Source: Bacillus sp. CH30_1T
Lineage (GTDB): Bacteria; Bacillota; Bacilli; Bacillales; Bacillaceae_B
Length of the DNA: 64,000 nt
Assembly (NCBI RefSeq): GCF_008364765.1
Contig: NZ_VTUY01000010.1
Span: 87,887-151,886 of the forward strand
Direction of reading: 5' to 3'
The position numbers and the translations under genes are program-made. Under the pieces are notes generated by a model, which made no database searches, was not told the origin of the DNA, and saw only the letters and a program-made list of their open reading frames with translations. Positions 1 to 8,855 of this stretch are shown one piece after another (position 1 is the stretch's first letter; each line of letters starts with the position of its first letter).

Positions 1-2462
1 ATCGTACTTGGATTGTACGCATGATCTTCTCCATTTTTTCGGTATTGGAATTCATCTCCCGAATCCAATGTGCGTTGATTATCTTTTCGATCATTGAACG
101 CTTTTCGATGCCTCAAAAGCACTTCTTTTTCGATGATACCCATCCCGATTCCGCCTAATCTAGACGCTGTACGGGTGAAATATTTATCAATCACATCTTT
201 ATGAATGCCTACCGCTTCAAATATTTGTGCTCCACGATAACTCTGAATCGTCGAGATTCCCATTTTAGATAAAACCTTGATAACACCGTCTGTCCCTGAT
301 TTCACAAATCTTTGCACCGCTTGTTCGTAAGTGGTGTCCTGCAGCTCGCCCTTATCGATCAGTTCACGCAGTGTTTCATAGGCTAAGTACGGATTGATTG
401 CTTCTGCACCATATCCGAGCAGGGTTGCGAAATGGTGAACCTCTCTTGGTTCCCCTGATTCCAAAAGGATGCTGACAGTTGTACGCGTTCCTTGGCGAAT
501 TAAGTGATGATGCAGTCCTGAAACGGCAAGGAGTGCTGGAATGGCTGCTTTGTCCTTCACAACTCCACGGTCAGATAAAATAAGGAGTGTCGCACCGGCT
601 TCAACGGCCTTGTCGGCTTTTTCATACAGAGCATCCAGCGTGCTTTCAAGCTGATTTTCCTCATCTGTTACATCAAATAAAATCGATAAAGTAATGGCTT
701 TGAAGCCCTTTTCGTTTTGGTGACGAATCTTTTCAAGCTCTTCCCCGGTTAAAATCGGTGTCTTTAAATGGATATGCCTGCAGCTTTCAGGACCCGGGTT
801 AACCAGGTTACCTTCTGCTCCAATCGTTGTTCCTACAGATGTAATGATCTGTTCTCGAATCGCATCGATCGGCGGGTTTGTCACTTGAGCAAATAGCTGT
901 TTGAAGTAGTTATATAGAAGCTGTGGCTTTTTCGATAATACCGCAAGAGGTGAATCATATCCCATGGAACCAACCGGATCTTTTCCGTCCGTCACCATCG
1001 GCTTAATGATTTTGTTCAATTCCTCATTTGTATAGCCAAAAGCCTGCTGCTGCAATACCACTTCTTCTGAATCCAGTTGAACTGGCTCATGTGTCGTTTC
1101 AGGTAATTCCTCAAGTTCAAATTTATTGTTGTCCAACCAATGTCTGTACGGATGCTCAGAGGCAACGCGCAGCTTAATCTCTTCATCGGGAATGATTCTT
1201 CCTTTTTCCAGATCAACAAGCAGCATTTTTCCTGGCTGTAATCGATCTTTGTACACAATGTCATCGGCAAAAATATCCAGGGCCCCTACTTCAGAACCCA
1301 GAACGATCATACCGCTTTTAGTCACATAGTAACGTGCAGGTCGAAGTCCATTTCGGTCAAGGCAAGCACCAATCTGTTTTCCATCCGTAAACACAAGGGC
1401 TGCCGGTCCATCCCACGGCTCCATCAAACAGCTATGATACTCGTAGAAGTCCTTTTTCTTCGGATGAATCGTGTCATCGTTTTCCCAAGGCTCCGGTACC
1501 ATCATCATGGCAGTGTGAGCAAGGGATCTTCCTGATAAATGAAGGAATTCAAAGCAGTTATCAAACATAGAGGAGTCACTGCCTGTCTCATCAATGACAG
1601 GAAGGATCTTTTCCAGATCTTCTTCTTTAAAAGCGCTTGAATGGCACAGCTTCTCACGTGCCCGCATCCAGTTCACATTACCTCGTAATGTATTGAATTC
1701 TCCATTATGGATCGTATATCGGTTTGGATGAGATCGCTGCCAGCTTGGGAAAGTGTTTGTACTAAAGCGGGAATGTACAAGGGCTAAAGCTGACCGGAAC
1801 TCAGGATGGTTGAGGTCGATATAAAAGGAATCTAGCTGTTCAGGTATGAGCATCCCTTTGTAAACGATGGTCGTGGACGACAAGCTACAAAGATAGACAT
1901 CTTCTTGTCCCTCAACAGTCGCCACTTCTTTTTCAATTCGTTTCCGGATGACATACAGCTTACGCTCAAAATCCATCCGGGATTTTATGTCTTCGGATAC
2001 GCCAATAAAGACTTGACGGATAAACGGTTTTGATTTCGATGCTACTTTACCTACAAAGGAGTCATTAAGAGGAACAGGTCTCCAACCAAGTGTCTTCTGA
2101 CCTTCTTCTTCTATGATGCGTTCGAAGATTTCTTTACTCTTCATGCGCTTCTCATAATTTTCAGGAAGGAACACCATCCCGATACCATATTCCCCTTTTC
2201 GGGGAAGGATGATGTCTTCTTTCTCACATTGCTTTTTGAAGAAATGATGAGGGATTTGAGTGAGGATACCTGCGCCGTCACCAGTACTTGTATCGGCTGA
2301 TTGTCCTCCGCGGTGTTCTAAGTTACACAGAATGTTAATGGCATTCTGGACGATGTTATGACTTTTCGTCCCATCAATATTTGCGATCATTCCGATTCCA
2401 CATGCTTCATGTTCTTGCGCAGGATCGTACATGCCTTGCGCTACAGGAAGATTCGTTTTCAT
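1..2462 (-). CDS. gltA: Glutamate synthase (NADPH) large subunit, N-terminal part
   Basis: Partial gene: the start is inside the window and the 3' end runs off the left edge, leaving about 820 residues. Translation gives the class-II glutamine amidotransferase domain, with the nucleophile Cys21 in EHEACGIG exposed after a short propeptide, and further motifs such as HNGEFNTLRGN and GLRPARY, followed by the central domain. The complete family protein is about 1500 residues. It makes two glutamates from glutamine and 2-oxoglutarate with the small subunit, which would lie left of the window. The ATG is preceded by AGAGGAGG at about 7 bases. The E. coli name for this subunit is gltB. No divergent gltC regulator is present upstream. 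Confidence 0.96.
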   Translation of the reverse strand, partial: MKTNLPVAQGMYDPAQEHEACGIGMIANIDGTKSHNIVQNAINILCNLEHRGGQSADTSTGDGAGILTQIPHHFFKKQCEKEDIILPRKGEYGIGMVFLPENYEKRMKSKEIFERIIEEEGQKTLGWRPVPLNDSFVGKVASKSKPFIRQVFIGVSEDIKSRMDFERKLYVIRKRIEKEVATVEGQEDVYLCSLSSTTIVYKGMLIPEQLDSFYIDLNHPEFRSALALVHSRFSTNTFPSWQRSHPNRYTIHNGEFNTLRGNVNWMRAREKLCHSSAFKEEDLEKILPVIDETGSDSSMFDNCFEFLHLSGRSLAHTAMMMVPEPWENDDTIHPKKKDFYEYHSCLMEPWDGPAALVFTDGKQIGACLDRNGLRPARYYVTKSGMIVLGSEVGALDIFADDIVYKDRLQPGKMLLVDLEKGRIIPDEEIKLRVASEHPYRHWLDNNKFELEELPETTHEPVQLDSEEVVLQQQAFGYTNEELNKIIKPMVTDGKDPVGSMGYDSPLAVLSKKPQLLYNYFKQLFAQVTNPPIDAIREQIITSVGTTIGAEGNLVNPGPESCRHIHLKTPILTGEELEKIRHQNEKGFKAITLSILFDVTDEENQLESTLDALYEKADKAVEAGATLLILSDRGVVKDKAAIPALLAVSGLHHHLIRQGTRTTVSILLESGEPREVHHFATLLGYGAEAINPYLAYETLRELIDKGELQDTTYEQAVQRFVKSGTDGVIKVLSKMGISTIQSYRGAQIFEAVGIHKDVIDKYFTRTASRLGGIGMGIIEKEVLLRHRKAFNDRKDNQRTLDSGDEFQYRKNGEDHAYNPST

Positions 2463-2500
2463 CCAATGTCCTCCTCTACCAAACTTGTATATTTTTTGAA

Positions 2501-2543
2501 TAATTAACCGGTTAATTAAATTTTCTTAATTTTCGTTAGTATA
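2501..2543 (-). promoter_or_regulatory. Leader of gltA with palindrome and -10 box
   Basis: A perfect 18-bp palindrome TAATTAACCGGTTAATTA occupies 2501-2518, about 38 bases before the gltA start codon. A -10-like TATACT on the minus strand is at 2538-2543 with no good -35, as expected of an activator-dependent promoter. The palindrome would lie in the transcribed leader; it may be an operator, but its binding protein is not known to me. Confidence 0.45.
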
Positions 2544-2842
2544 TCATGAAATTTAGAAAAAACGAAAAATTAAGTTAACAGGAAAAGCGGTTATTTTCCA
2601 AATATATATGTAATAACAAGGATGAACGTTGATATATAAATGTTTATTTTAACTTAATATTCAGAATCTTTAAAAGCTTGATATAATCATAAAGAAATCG
2701 CTTTCAAAAAATCACTCACTAAAACATTTTTCACCAAAACCCAACATGAATTTTCATGCAGAATTTTAATTAAAAAAATTTTTTTACCCCTGAAATCCAG
2801 CTGCTGAAACTCTTATTCTTTTTCCTTCGATTCAAACCAAAT
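2519..2842. other. AT-rich intergenic region
   Basis: No gene is seen between the gltA promoter region and the repeat at 2843. The DNA is very AT-rich with several TTAA and TATA-like runs but no supported reading frame or structured RNA. Confidence 0.6.
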
Positions 2843-2887
2843 GAATAGGGACGGACCTCCACGATTCGTTGTGGTCCGTCCCTATTC
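2843..2887. repeat. GGGACGGACC palindromic repeat, copy 1 (hairpin)
   Basis: Inverted repeat GAATAGGGACGGACC (2843-2857) and its exact complement (2873-2887) with a 15-base loop. It lies 4 bases past the stop codon of the minus-strand SRPBCC gene and could end its transcription, although no clear T-run follows. Member of the window-wide repeat family. Confidence 0.9.
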
Positions 2888-2891
2888 TGAG

Positions 2892-3353
2892 CTACTTATT
2901 CGCTTCTTTCAATGCTTCGCTTTCTACCAGGTCCATGAATTCGGTGACGACTTTGTTGTTGTTTTTTTCTCCTCCCAGTTTTAATAAGACCTTTCCCAGG
3001 AAGTTCACACCTCTGTTTTCGCCTTTATAGATGAATCTGGTTTGGTAGTCGTCTATCTTATGGAGGGTGAATTCAGCTTTGATTTCAAATGCTTTGGCGA
3101 GTGTGAAACCAATTTTATTGTGTTTTTTCTCGGGGGTGTTCTCATACTCGAGGTCTTCTACAATATACGTCTCGATTCTTTTCCCTTCTTTGTATTTCTG
3201 CTGGTATGTGGACCCTACCACGCCTTCCTTTTGCTCCAGTACCTTGTTTTCAACGACGTTCGGCATTATCCGCTGAATGTTTTCAATTTCAAACAAATGC
3301 CAAATCGTTTCAATATTGACTGGAATGATCCGTTCTTCATGCCATTTAATCAT
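2892..3353 (-). CDS. SRPBCC (START-like) family protein
   Basis: 153-residue protein of the polyketide cyclase/START-like fold: an N-terminal strand (IKWHEERIIPVNIETIWHLF), a helix with IQRIMPNV, then alternating beta strands and a long C-terminal helix (EFMDLVESEALKEANK). This fold makes a hydrophobic ligand pocket; the ligand cannot be told from sequence. It overlaps the upstream MerR gene by 8 bases, so the two are translationally coupled and probably act as a sensor/response pair. It could be an uncharacterised lipid-binding or detoxification protein. Confidence 0.8.
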   Translation of the reverse strand: MIKWHEERIIPVNIETIWHLFEIENIQRIMPNVVENKVLEQKEGVVGSTYQQKYKEGKRIETYIVEDLEYENTPEKKHNKIGFTLAKAFEIKAEFTLHKIDDYQTRFIYKGENRGVNFLGKVLLKLGGEKNNNKVVTEFMDLVESEALKEANK

Positions 3354-3705
3354 CCTTATCCTCCCCTATTCCTATGTCAAAGAAATCATCCATTTCTTCG
3401 ATCACTGATTGTATGCGATCTATTTCAGATTCTAAATCCCTTTTCTTGGCCCGGATCAATTGTTCCAAATTCTCAAACGACTCGTCATTTACGACGGTTA
3501 ACATTTCTTGAATGGAAAAGTTAAATCTCCTTAAATAGACCAATAAACGTCCCACCAGATAGGATCCATTGTCATAATAGCGATAGTTGTTTGCAGGATC
3601 GATATACACAGGTTCAAGCAATTTGATCTCTGCGTAATACCGCAGTGTTTCCTTACTCAGTCCTGTCATCTTGGAAAACTCGCTTACCTTGTACATTCTT
3701 TCCAC
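3346..3705 (-). CDS. MerR family transcriptional regulator
   Basis: 119 residues with the MerR winged helix at the N terminus (YKVSEFSKMTGLSKETLRYYAEIKLLEP, then NNYRYYD) followed by a coiled-coil dimerisation helix (LEQLIRAKKRDLESEIDRIQSVIEEM). There is no long effector domain and no cysteine metal-site pattern, so a small-molecule or partner-sensed signal is more likely than a metal. It is the first gene of a two-gene operon with the SRPBCC protein and has a textbook MerR-type promoter upstream. Confidence 0.9.
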   Translation of the reverse strand: MERMYKVSEFSKMTGLSKETLRYYAEIKLLEPVYIDPANNYRYYDNGSYLVGRLLVYLRRFNFSIQEMLTVVNDESFENLEQLIRAKKRDLESEIDRIQSVIEEMDDFFDIGIGEDKDD

Positions 3706-3717
3706 CTCACACCTAAA

Positions 3718-3748
3718 TCATAAACCATGTGGTGCACCACACGGTCAA
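3718..3748 (-). promoter_or_regulatory. MerR-type promoter with 19-bp spacer and operator
   Basis: On the minus strand TTGACC (3743-3748) and TTATGA (3718-3723) are separated by 19 bases, the stretched spacing that MerR activators untwist. The perfect palindrome TGTGGTGCACCACA (3728-3741) fills the spacer, exactly where MerR dimers bind. This predicts autoregulation of the MerR/SRPBCC operon. Confidence 0.8.
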
Positions 3749-3777
3749 TCCCTTTCTATAAAATGATTTTTTCGACC

Positions 3778-4830
3778 CTATCTTTGTAAACTGAGGTTTT
3801 CATGAATAGATACGCTTCCTTTTATAAATTTCTTCACTTCTTCGCATGCCTCTTCAATAGAAGACGCTTTTATCGTCACCTTTTGATCTCCAGGATACTG
3901 ACTCGCCGTATGGTAGTATCTTGGATCATAATAGTATTCCATTAAAAGCTCTAAAATCAGCTTATAGTTCTTCTCTTTCAGCTCGTCCTCTATTTGATTG
4001 GCAATCGGGCTATGTATACGTCTCTTGATACATCGAAACGCTTCTGCAAATTCATCATGATGCTCGTGTAAACGGTATTCATTTAAAATATGATTGACTC
4101 TCTCTTTCATTGGCATCTCAATAAAGATATGAAAACCACTCTGCTTTTTCTCTACTAAAAAGTCAGGGAGAAGCAGCTTTCCGATCCGTTTGCTTTCTGC
4201 TTCAAATAATATAAAGGGAGATTCCTGAAGCTCCATCAAGTCTTTAAGCAGAAGGGAATCAAAGGTTTTCTGATTGCTTGGTGTCAATCCGATTTGTCCA
4301 AAAATGGAACCTCGATGGTTGGCTAACGTTTCAATATCCAGGACCGGATACCCTACATTTTGAAGCTGTTTCAGGATGGCTGTTTTGCCAATACCGGTTC
4401 CACCGTTTAACACAAAGGCTTGAGGCTTTAAATCGAATGTCTCCAGTTCATTCAATACCCAGTGACGATACGCCTTGACCCCTCCTTGAATACGGGAAGT
4501 TTTCACACCCATTAAATCCAGGAAGGTGGCAGCCGCTTTGCTACGCATCCCACCCCGCCAGCAGAAAACCACAATCTCACCATCCAGTTTTTGAAACTCT
4601 TTAATAAAATCCGGGAGCTTTCCTGAGAAGATTTCCAGACCCCGTTCCGTAGCCTTCTCTTTACTCACTTGCTTATAGAGAGTCCCGACTTCCGCTCTCT
4701 CTTCATCATTGAAGACGGGTATGTTCATACTGCCGGAAATCGTCATCTCCCTGTATTCAGAAGGAGATCTGACATCTACGAATGTATAGTTATTGACATC
4801 ACATTGATCTATCGTTATATCCTTAAACAT
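3778..4830 (-). CDS. mnmH: tRNA 2-selenouridine synthase
   Basis: 350 residues. An N-terminal rhodanese domain carries the catalytic loop CWRGGMRS (Cys near residue 90), and a P-loop GGTGIGKT follows at about 143-150, the SelU/MnmH arrangement. The enzyme replaces sulfur by selenium in 2-thiouridine at the wobble position of certain tRNAs, via a geranylated intermediate, using selenophosphate. The ATG at 4830 is preferred because AGGAGAG lies about 9 bases upstream; a GTG at 4851 would overlap that ribosome site. No selenophosphate synthetase (selD) is in the window. Confidence 0.93.
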   Translation of the reverse strand: MFKDITIDQCDVNNYTFVDVRSPSEYREMTISGSMNIPVFNDEERAEVGTLYKQVSKEKATERGLEIFSGKLPDFIKEFQKLDGEIVVFCWRGGMRSKAAATFLDLMGVKTSRIQGGVKAYRHWVLNELETFDLKPQAFVLNGGTGIGKTAILKQLQNVGYPVLDIETLANHRGSIFGQIGLTPSNQKTFDSLLLKDLMELQESPFILFEAESKRIGKLLLPDFLVEKKQSGFHIFIEMPMKERVNHILNEYRLHEHHDEFAEAFRCIKRRIHSPIANQIEDELKEKNYKLILELLMEYYYDPRYYHTASQYPGDQKVTIKASSIEEACEEVKKFIKGSVSIHENLSLQR

Positions 4831-5144
4831 TTCATCAACTCTCCTCTTCACTTCTCACTCCTATTTTACCACCACTGCAACCCGATTGTTCGAAACATTC
4901 TGTAATCATTCTTTCCCTTTCTTTTGTTTTTAGAACTATTTATCTAGTCAAATCATCCTGATAAGTGATAGAATATTCAGTTTTTTCACCTCATTGGTAC
5001 TATATACCATAAGAACCCAACACCTTATAATGAAATTAGAAATATTATTTCATGTTTTATTTTTATTTCATGAAGTATTATTTCAACAAAATGAAAACGA
5101 TTTCTTTTATAAGAAATCAGGTAATGAAAGCGGGGGATTTGTTG
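4831..5144. other. Intergenic region with cre-like site
   Basis: Divergent intergenic space between mnmH and the glycosidase. TGAAAACGATTTCT at 5092-5105 matches the CcpA cre consensus with one mismatch and lies 39 bases before the glycosidase start, suggesting carbon catabolite control. Repeated TATTTCA motifs precede it. Nothing else is supported. Confidence 0.4.
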
Positions 5145-6701
5145 ATGAAAGCAGTGAAGTACATGATCATGGCCGTCTTGTTGTTCTCGCTTGCTCTTCC
5201 TTTTTCTACAGGAAAAGCAAAAGCTTCGGAAACTCAGGCGCCAAAACATGAAATGCGTGCAGCATGGATTGCAACGGTTCAAAACATTGATGTGAAAGCC
5301 GGAATGGACAAGCAGGAGTATACCGATTGGGTTACAGAGACCCTTGACGAGCTAAAAGAGTTGAAGTTTAATACCGTCATCTATCAAGTGAAACCTACTG
5401 TAGATGCCTTCTATCCTTCTGAACTGGCTCCCTGGTCCCAATATATTACAGGGGAACAGCAAGGAACGGACCCGGGTTATGATCCACTTCAGGTCATGAT
5501 CGATGAATCTCATAAGCTCGGAATCGAGGTTCATGCATGGGTGAACCCTTACCGAATCACGATGCCAAATCAAACGATTGAGTCACTTGCAGATGATAAC
5601 GTAGCCAAGCTTCATCCTGAATGGGTGGTGAAATATGGCAAGCAATATTATTTGGATCCGGGTATACCTGAAGTCCAAGAATACTTGATTGATACAGTTG
5701 AAGAATTGGTGAGTCATTATAATATCGAAGCCGTTCACATGGACGATTATTTCTACCCTTACCGAATTGCAGGAGAAACCTTCCCAGATCAAGATACATA
5801 CGAGAAATATGGCAACACTTTTGACGATATTGAAGATTGGAGACGAAATAACGTTGATGTTCTTGTAGCTGACATCAATTCAGCCATCAAAGACATTAAA
5901 GAATGGGTTCAATTTGGGATTTCCCCATTTGGTGTATGGAGAAATATTGCTGATGATCCGACTGGAAGTGATACACAAGCGGGACAAACGAATTATGACG
6001 ATCTATATGCAGACACACGTCAATGGATCAAGGATGGGAGCATTGACTATATTACCCCTCAAATCTATTGGTCCAGGAATCTGGCTGTTGCCAACTACTC
6101 CGTTCTATTAGATTGGTGGAGTCAGGAAGTGAATGAGTATGCCTACGATCATCCGGTTAATCTTTATATCGGGATGGCTGACTATAAAGTGGGAGACAAC
6201 TTTGACCAGGAATGGTTCAATCCTTACGAGCTGCCTGAACAAATAATAGACAACCGTGAAAATGGAACGGCACTTGGGCAAATGCATTTCTCACTCAAAC
6301 AAATATTTGAAAACCCACTTGGTTACGCCGATATTATACGAAACGAGGTTTACACCGAGCCAGCTTTAACCCCTGCCACTCAGTGGAACAATGAAATGCT
6401 TCCAAAGAAACCGAACAAGGTGAAAGCGGATAAACATAAAGAAGGTATCACGATAAAGATAGATGATAAAAAGCACACCGATGCCAGAAAATATGTCATC
6501 TATCGCTTTGAAGGCGTGAAAGAAGGAGATTACGAGAATCCAGCTAACATTTTGGATGTCGTGTATTCTCAAGAAGGGCTTACAACATATGAAGATACTT
6601 CAGCTGAAGAAGGTGGAATGTACACATATGGAGTTACGTCCGTTTCTCCGACAGGTGTGGAAAGTAAGAATGCCAAAACAGTACGAGTAAGAGTACGATA
6701 A
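5145..6701 (+). CDS. Secreted YngK-like glycoside hydrolase (GHL10/DUF187)
   Basis: 518 residues from the ATG at 5145, which has GGGGGA 8 bases upstream; upstream ATGs lack a site. A signal peptide of about 27 residues (hydrophobic MAVLLFSLALPF, then GKAKASE) is followed by the glycosyl-hydrolase-like TIM barrel: EMRAAWIATV, VIYQVKPTVDAFYPSELAPWS, VHAWVNPYR, VHMDDYFYPY, IDYITPQIYW. A short fibronectin-like C-terminal region follows. Relatives are secreted and thought to act on wall-associated or environmental glycans; substrate is not established. Monocistronic, with a perfect terminator after it. Confidence 0.88.
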   Translation: MKAVKYMIMAVLLFSLALPFSTGKAKASETQAPKHEMRAAWIATVQNIDVKAGMDKQEYTDWVTETLDELKELKFNTVIYQVKPTVDAFYPSELAPWSQYITGEQQGTDPGYDPLQVMIDESHKLGIEVHAWVNPYRITMPNQTIESLADDNVAKLHPEWVVKYGKQYYLDPGIPEVQEYLIDTVEELVSHYNIEAVHMDDYFYPYRIAGETFPDQDTYEKYGNTFDDIEDWRRNNVDVLVADINSAIKDIKEWVQFGISPFGVWRNIADDPTGSDTQAGQTNYDDLYADTRQWIKDGSIDYITPQIYWSRNLAVANYSVLLDWWSQEVNEYAYDHPVNLYIGMADYKVGDNFDQEWFNPYELPEQIIDNRENGTALGQMHFSLKQIFENPLGYADIIRNEVYTEPALTPATQWNNEMLPKKPNKVKADKHKEGITIKIDDKKHTDARKYVIYRFEGVKEGDYENPANILDVVYSQEGLTTYEDTSAEEGGMYTYGVTSVSPTGVESKNAKTVRVRVR

Positions 6702-6706
6702 TGATA

Positions 6707-6743
6707 GAAAGAGAGTTTCTCCGCTATGGAGAAACTCTCTTTC
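6707..6743. terminator. Bidirectional terminator
   Basis: Perfect 16-bp stem GAAAGAGAGTTTCTCC / GGAGAAACTCTCTTTC with a 5-base loop between the converging glycosidase and cysteine dioxygenase genes; it touches the stop codon of the latter. Confidence 0.85.
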
Positions 6744-7294
6744 TACTTCAACTGCATTTCCTTTACCTTTTGCCTGATATGATCCGGCCACCATGCCCCG
6801 CATTCTTCCGATACCACACAGGCAGCACATTTTTCCAAGTCGTACACCATCATACCCTGAATGGGCGGGGAATAGAGATGGAGGGTCACCAGGTCTTCCC
6901 CTCTCCCCTTCTTCATTTTGTGAACACCTTTTTTCGGTGCAAAATAGAAAGAACCTTCCCTATATTCGCGATCAAATATCTCCTGTGGAAACTGGTTCTC
7001 TTTTACTTCAAAGATTGTATTGACTGAAGTCCCGCTCAGAACTTGGATCCATCCCTTTGAGTCCCCATGATCATGTGGAGCACATTCCATGTCGGACCAA
7101 TTCATCACGAGGAGCTCTGCTACTTCATTTTGATAAAGGAGCTTTCGATAATATGGCTTACCTTCCGGAGAAAGTAAGTAAGGCTGTATATCATCGAGAC
7201 TCATTTGCAAAGACTGCAAGACTTCTTTAAGTTCTTTCGTGGAAGGGCTAGTCAATTCATCTAGTCTATCCTTTATCCGTTCCCTTAAGGTCAC
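6743..7294 (-). CDS. Cysteine dioxygenase family protein
   Basis: 183 residues in the small cupin fold of bacterial cysteine dioxygenases. The iron-binding histidines are visible as His74 and His76 (PHDHGDSKG) and His125 (KKGVHKM). The family oxidises cysteine to cysteine sulfinate with O2. The GTG at 7294 is chosen because GGAGG lies 7 bases upstream; a longer in-frame extension to 7495 would run through the terminator of the neighbouring gene and is unlike the family. The C terminus has a CAAC...C cluster not needed for catalysis. Confidence 0.88.
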   Translation of the reverse strand: MTLRERIKDRLDELTSPSTKELKEVLQSLQMSLDDIQPYLLSPEGKPYYRKLLYQNEVAELLVMNWSDMECAPHDHGDSKGWIQVLSGTSVNTIFEVKENQFPQEIFDREYREGSFYFAPKKGVHKMKKGRGEDLVTLHLYSPPIQGMMVYDLEKCAACVVSEECGAWWPDHIRQKVKEMQLK

Positions 7295-7462
7295 CGCGAT
7301 TCCTCCATGTGTTATCGTTTCCTCCATAGAAACCGATGGAAAACAGAAATCATCTGGCCATTTACAACCACAACTCCTATTATAATTATGACTCCACCCA
7401 GTATTGTTATGAAGAAAATTTTCTCGTGCAATTCCAACCCCCATTCTCCTCGCAAATCCACG

Positions 7463-7495
7463 AAAAAAAGTGTCCCAAATCAACATTTGAGACAC
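7463..7495 (-). terminator. Rho-independent terminator of the GH4/PTS operon
   Basis: On the minus strand GTGTCTCAAAT-GTTG-ATTTGGGACAC followed by seven T residues, 9 bases past the GH4 stop codon. Confidence 0.9.
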
Positions 7496-7504
7496 TCTCC
7501 TGCC

Positions 7505-8836
7505 TTAACTATGGCTTAATCGTTTACAAAACTGCGGTAAATACTCTCTATGTACCTCAAGCATTTCATCCAGCAGTAGCTTCGCCTTCACATCACTCGT
7601 CACCAACGGATTGATCGACATGGCAAGCAACGCTTTCTCATAGGACCCTGTTACTGATGCTTCAGCAGCAACACGTTCAAAAGATTTAATTTGATGAACA
7701 AGTCCACTCACAGCCACCGGCAGATCACCGACTGCAATCGGCTTAGGACCAGACTTGGTAACGACGCAGTTCACTTCTACAGCAGATCTCCGTGGTAAAT
7801 CGCTAATTGCACCGTCGTTCTGGACATTCAGCGTTTGAATGTCTCCACGGTCATTATAAATGGATGAGATGAGATTACAAGCCGCATCGCTGTAATAAGC
7901 CCCTCCCCTTTGTTCGAGTTGTGGAGGCTTGATATCAAGGTTTTCATCCTTGTAAAGTTCGAAAAGCTCATTTTCTAATTGCTGAACTACTTCTGCCCTG
8001 GTGGTCCCCGTCTTGAATTCTTCTAGCTGCTTTTCTAAAATATCACTCGTTTTATAAAAATAACGGTGATAAGGACATGGAATGATTGAAAGACTCTTGA
8101 TGAATTCCGGTTCCCATGGGAGCGGCGCAATATTCCTCATGCTGACTTGCTTATCAGGATTGCTCATAATGTCCAGAACGTCCCCTAAAACAGACTCACC
8201 GTCCACCCAAACGTCCAATCCGTAAACCATATGATTCAATCCTGCGAAATCGATATGAAGTCGTTCTACCTCCACATCTAGAAGCTTGGCCAATGTCATT
8301 CTTGTATTAATAGGAAGATTACATACGCCGACAACCTTAGGATGGGAGCCGTAGCGCAGTAAAGCCTCTGTCACCATGCCTGCTGGATTGGTAAAGTTGA
8401 TCAACCAGGCGTCTGGGCAAAGCTCCTGCATTTCATCAGCGATTTCAAGTAGAACAGGAATCGTCCTCATTCCCTTGAACAATCCCCCGGCCCCATTCGT
8501 TTCCTGGCCGATCATCCCGTACTTGATCGGAAGCCTCTCATCTTGAATTCTCGCTTTTAGCTGTCCGACTCTCATTTGAGTCGTGACAAAATCAGCATCT
8601 ACTAACGCCTCTTTCCGATCCAGTGTAAGGTGAATTTCCATGGGAACCCCAGCTTTTTCTACCATTCTCTTCGCTAAATTCCCGATGATAGTAAGTTTTT
8701 CTTTCCCTGCTTCAATATCCACCAGCCACAGCTCACTCACTGGAAGCTCATCATAACGCTTGATCAACCCTTCAACAAACTCGGGAGTATAGCTTGACCC
8801 CCCGCCGATCGTAACGACCTTGATTCCGTTCTTCAT
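7505..8836 (-). CDS. Glycoside hydrolase family 4, 6-phospho-beta-glucosidase type
   Basis: 443 residues with the NAD-binding N terminus KVVTIGGGSSYTPE (residues 6-19), and the family-4 metal site Cys172-Asn173 (GVCNLPIN) and His202 (GLNHMVYG). GH4 enzymes cleave phosphorylated glycosides by a redox-elimination mechanism needing NAD+ and Mn2+. It is the last gene of the minus arm of a PTS operon, so it should cleave the phosphodisaccharide delivered by that PTS. Start chosen at ATG 8836 with GAGGAGG upstream. Closest in type to LicH/CelF, but the muramic-acid context leaves the real substrate open. Confidence 0.9.
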   Translation of the reverse strand: MKNGIKVVTIGGGSSYTPEFVEGLIKRYDELPVSELWLVDIEAGKEKLTIIGNLAKRMVEKAGVPMEIHLTLDRKEALVDADFVTTQMRVGQLKARIQDERLPIKYGMIGQETNGAGGLFKGMRTIPVLLEIADEMQELCPDAWLINFTNPAGMVTEALLRYGSHPKVVGVCNLPINTRMTLAKLLDVEVERLHIDFAGLNHMVYGLDVWVDGESVLGDVLDIMSNPDKQVSMRNIAPLPWEPEFIKSLSIIPCPYHRYFYKTSDILEKQLEEFKTGTTRAEVVQQLENELFELYKDENLDIKPPQLEQRGGAYYSDAACNLISSIYNDRGDIQTLNVQNDGAISDLPRRSAVEVNCVVTKSGPKPIAVGDLPVAVSGLVHQIKSFERVAAEASVTGSYEKALLAMSINPLVTSDVKAKLLLDEMLEVHREYLPQFCKRLSHS

Positions 8837-8855
8837 TGTGAATGCCTCCTCGAGA

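Noticed and set aside
3042..3524. 160-codon plus-strand frame opposite the SRPBCC and MerR genes
   Set aside because: Shadow of two well-supported genes; no motif, no ribosome site.
7295..7495. Longer N terminus of the cysteine dioxygenase
   Set aside because: It would start inside the terminator of the GH4 operon, while a GTG at 7294 has an ideal site and the family length.
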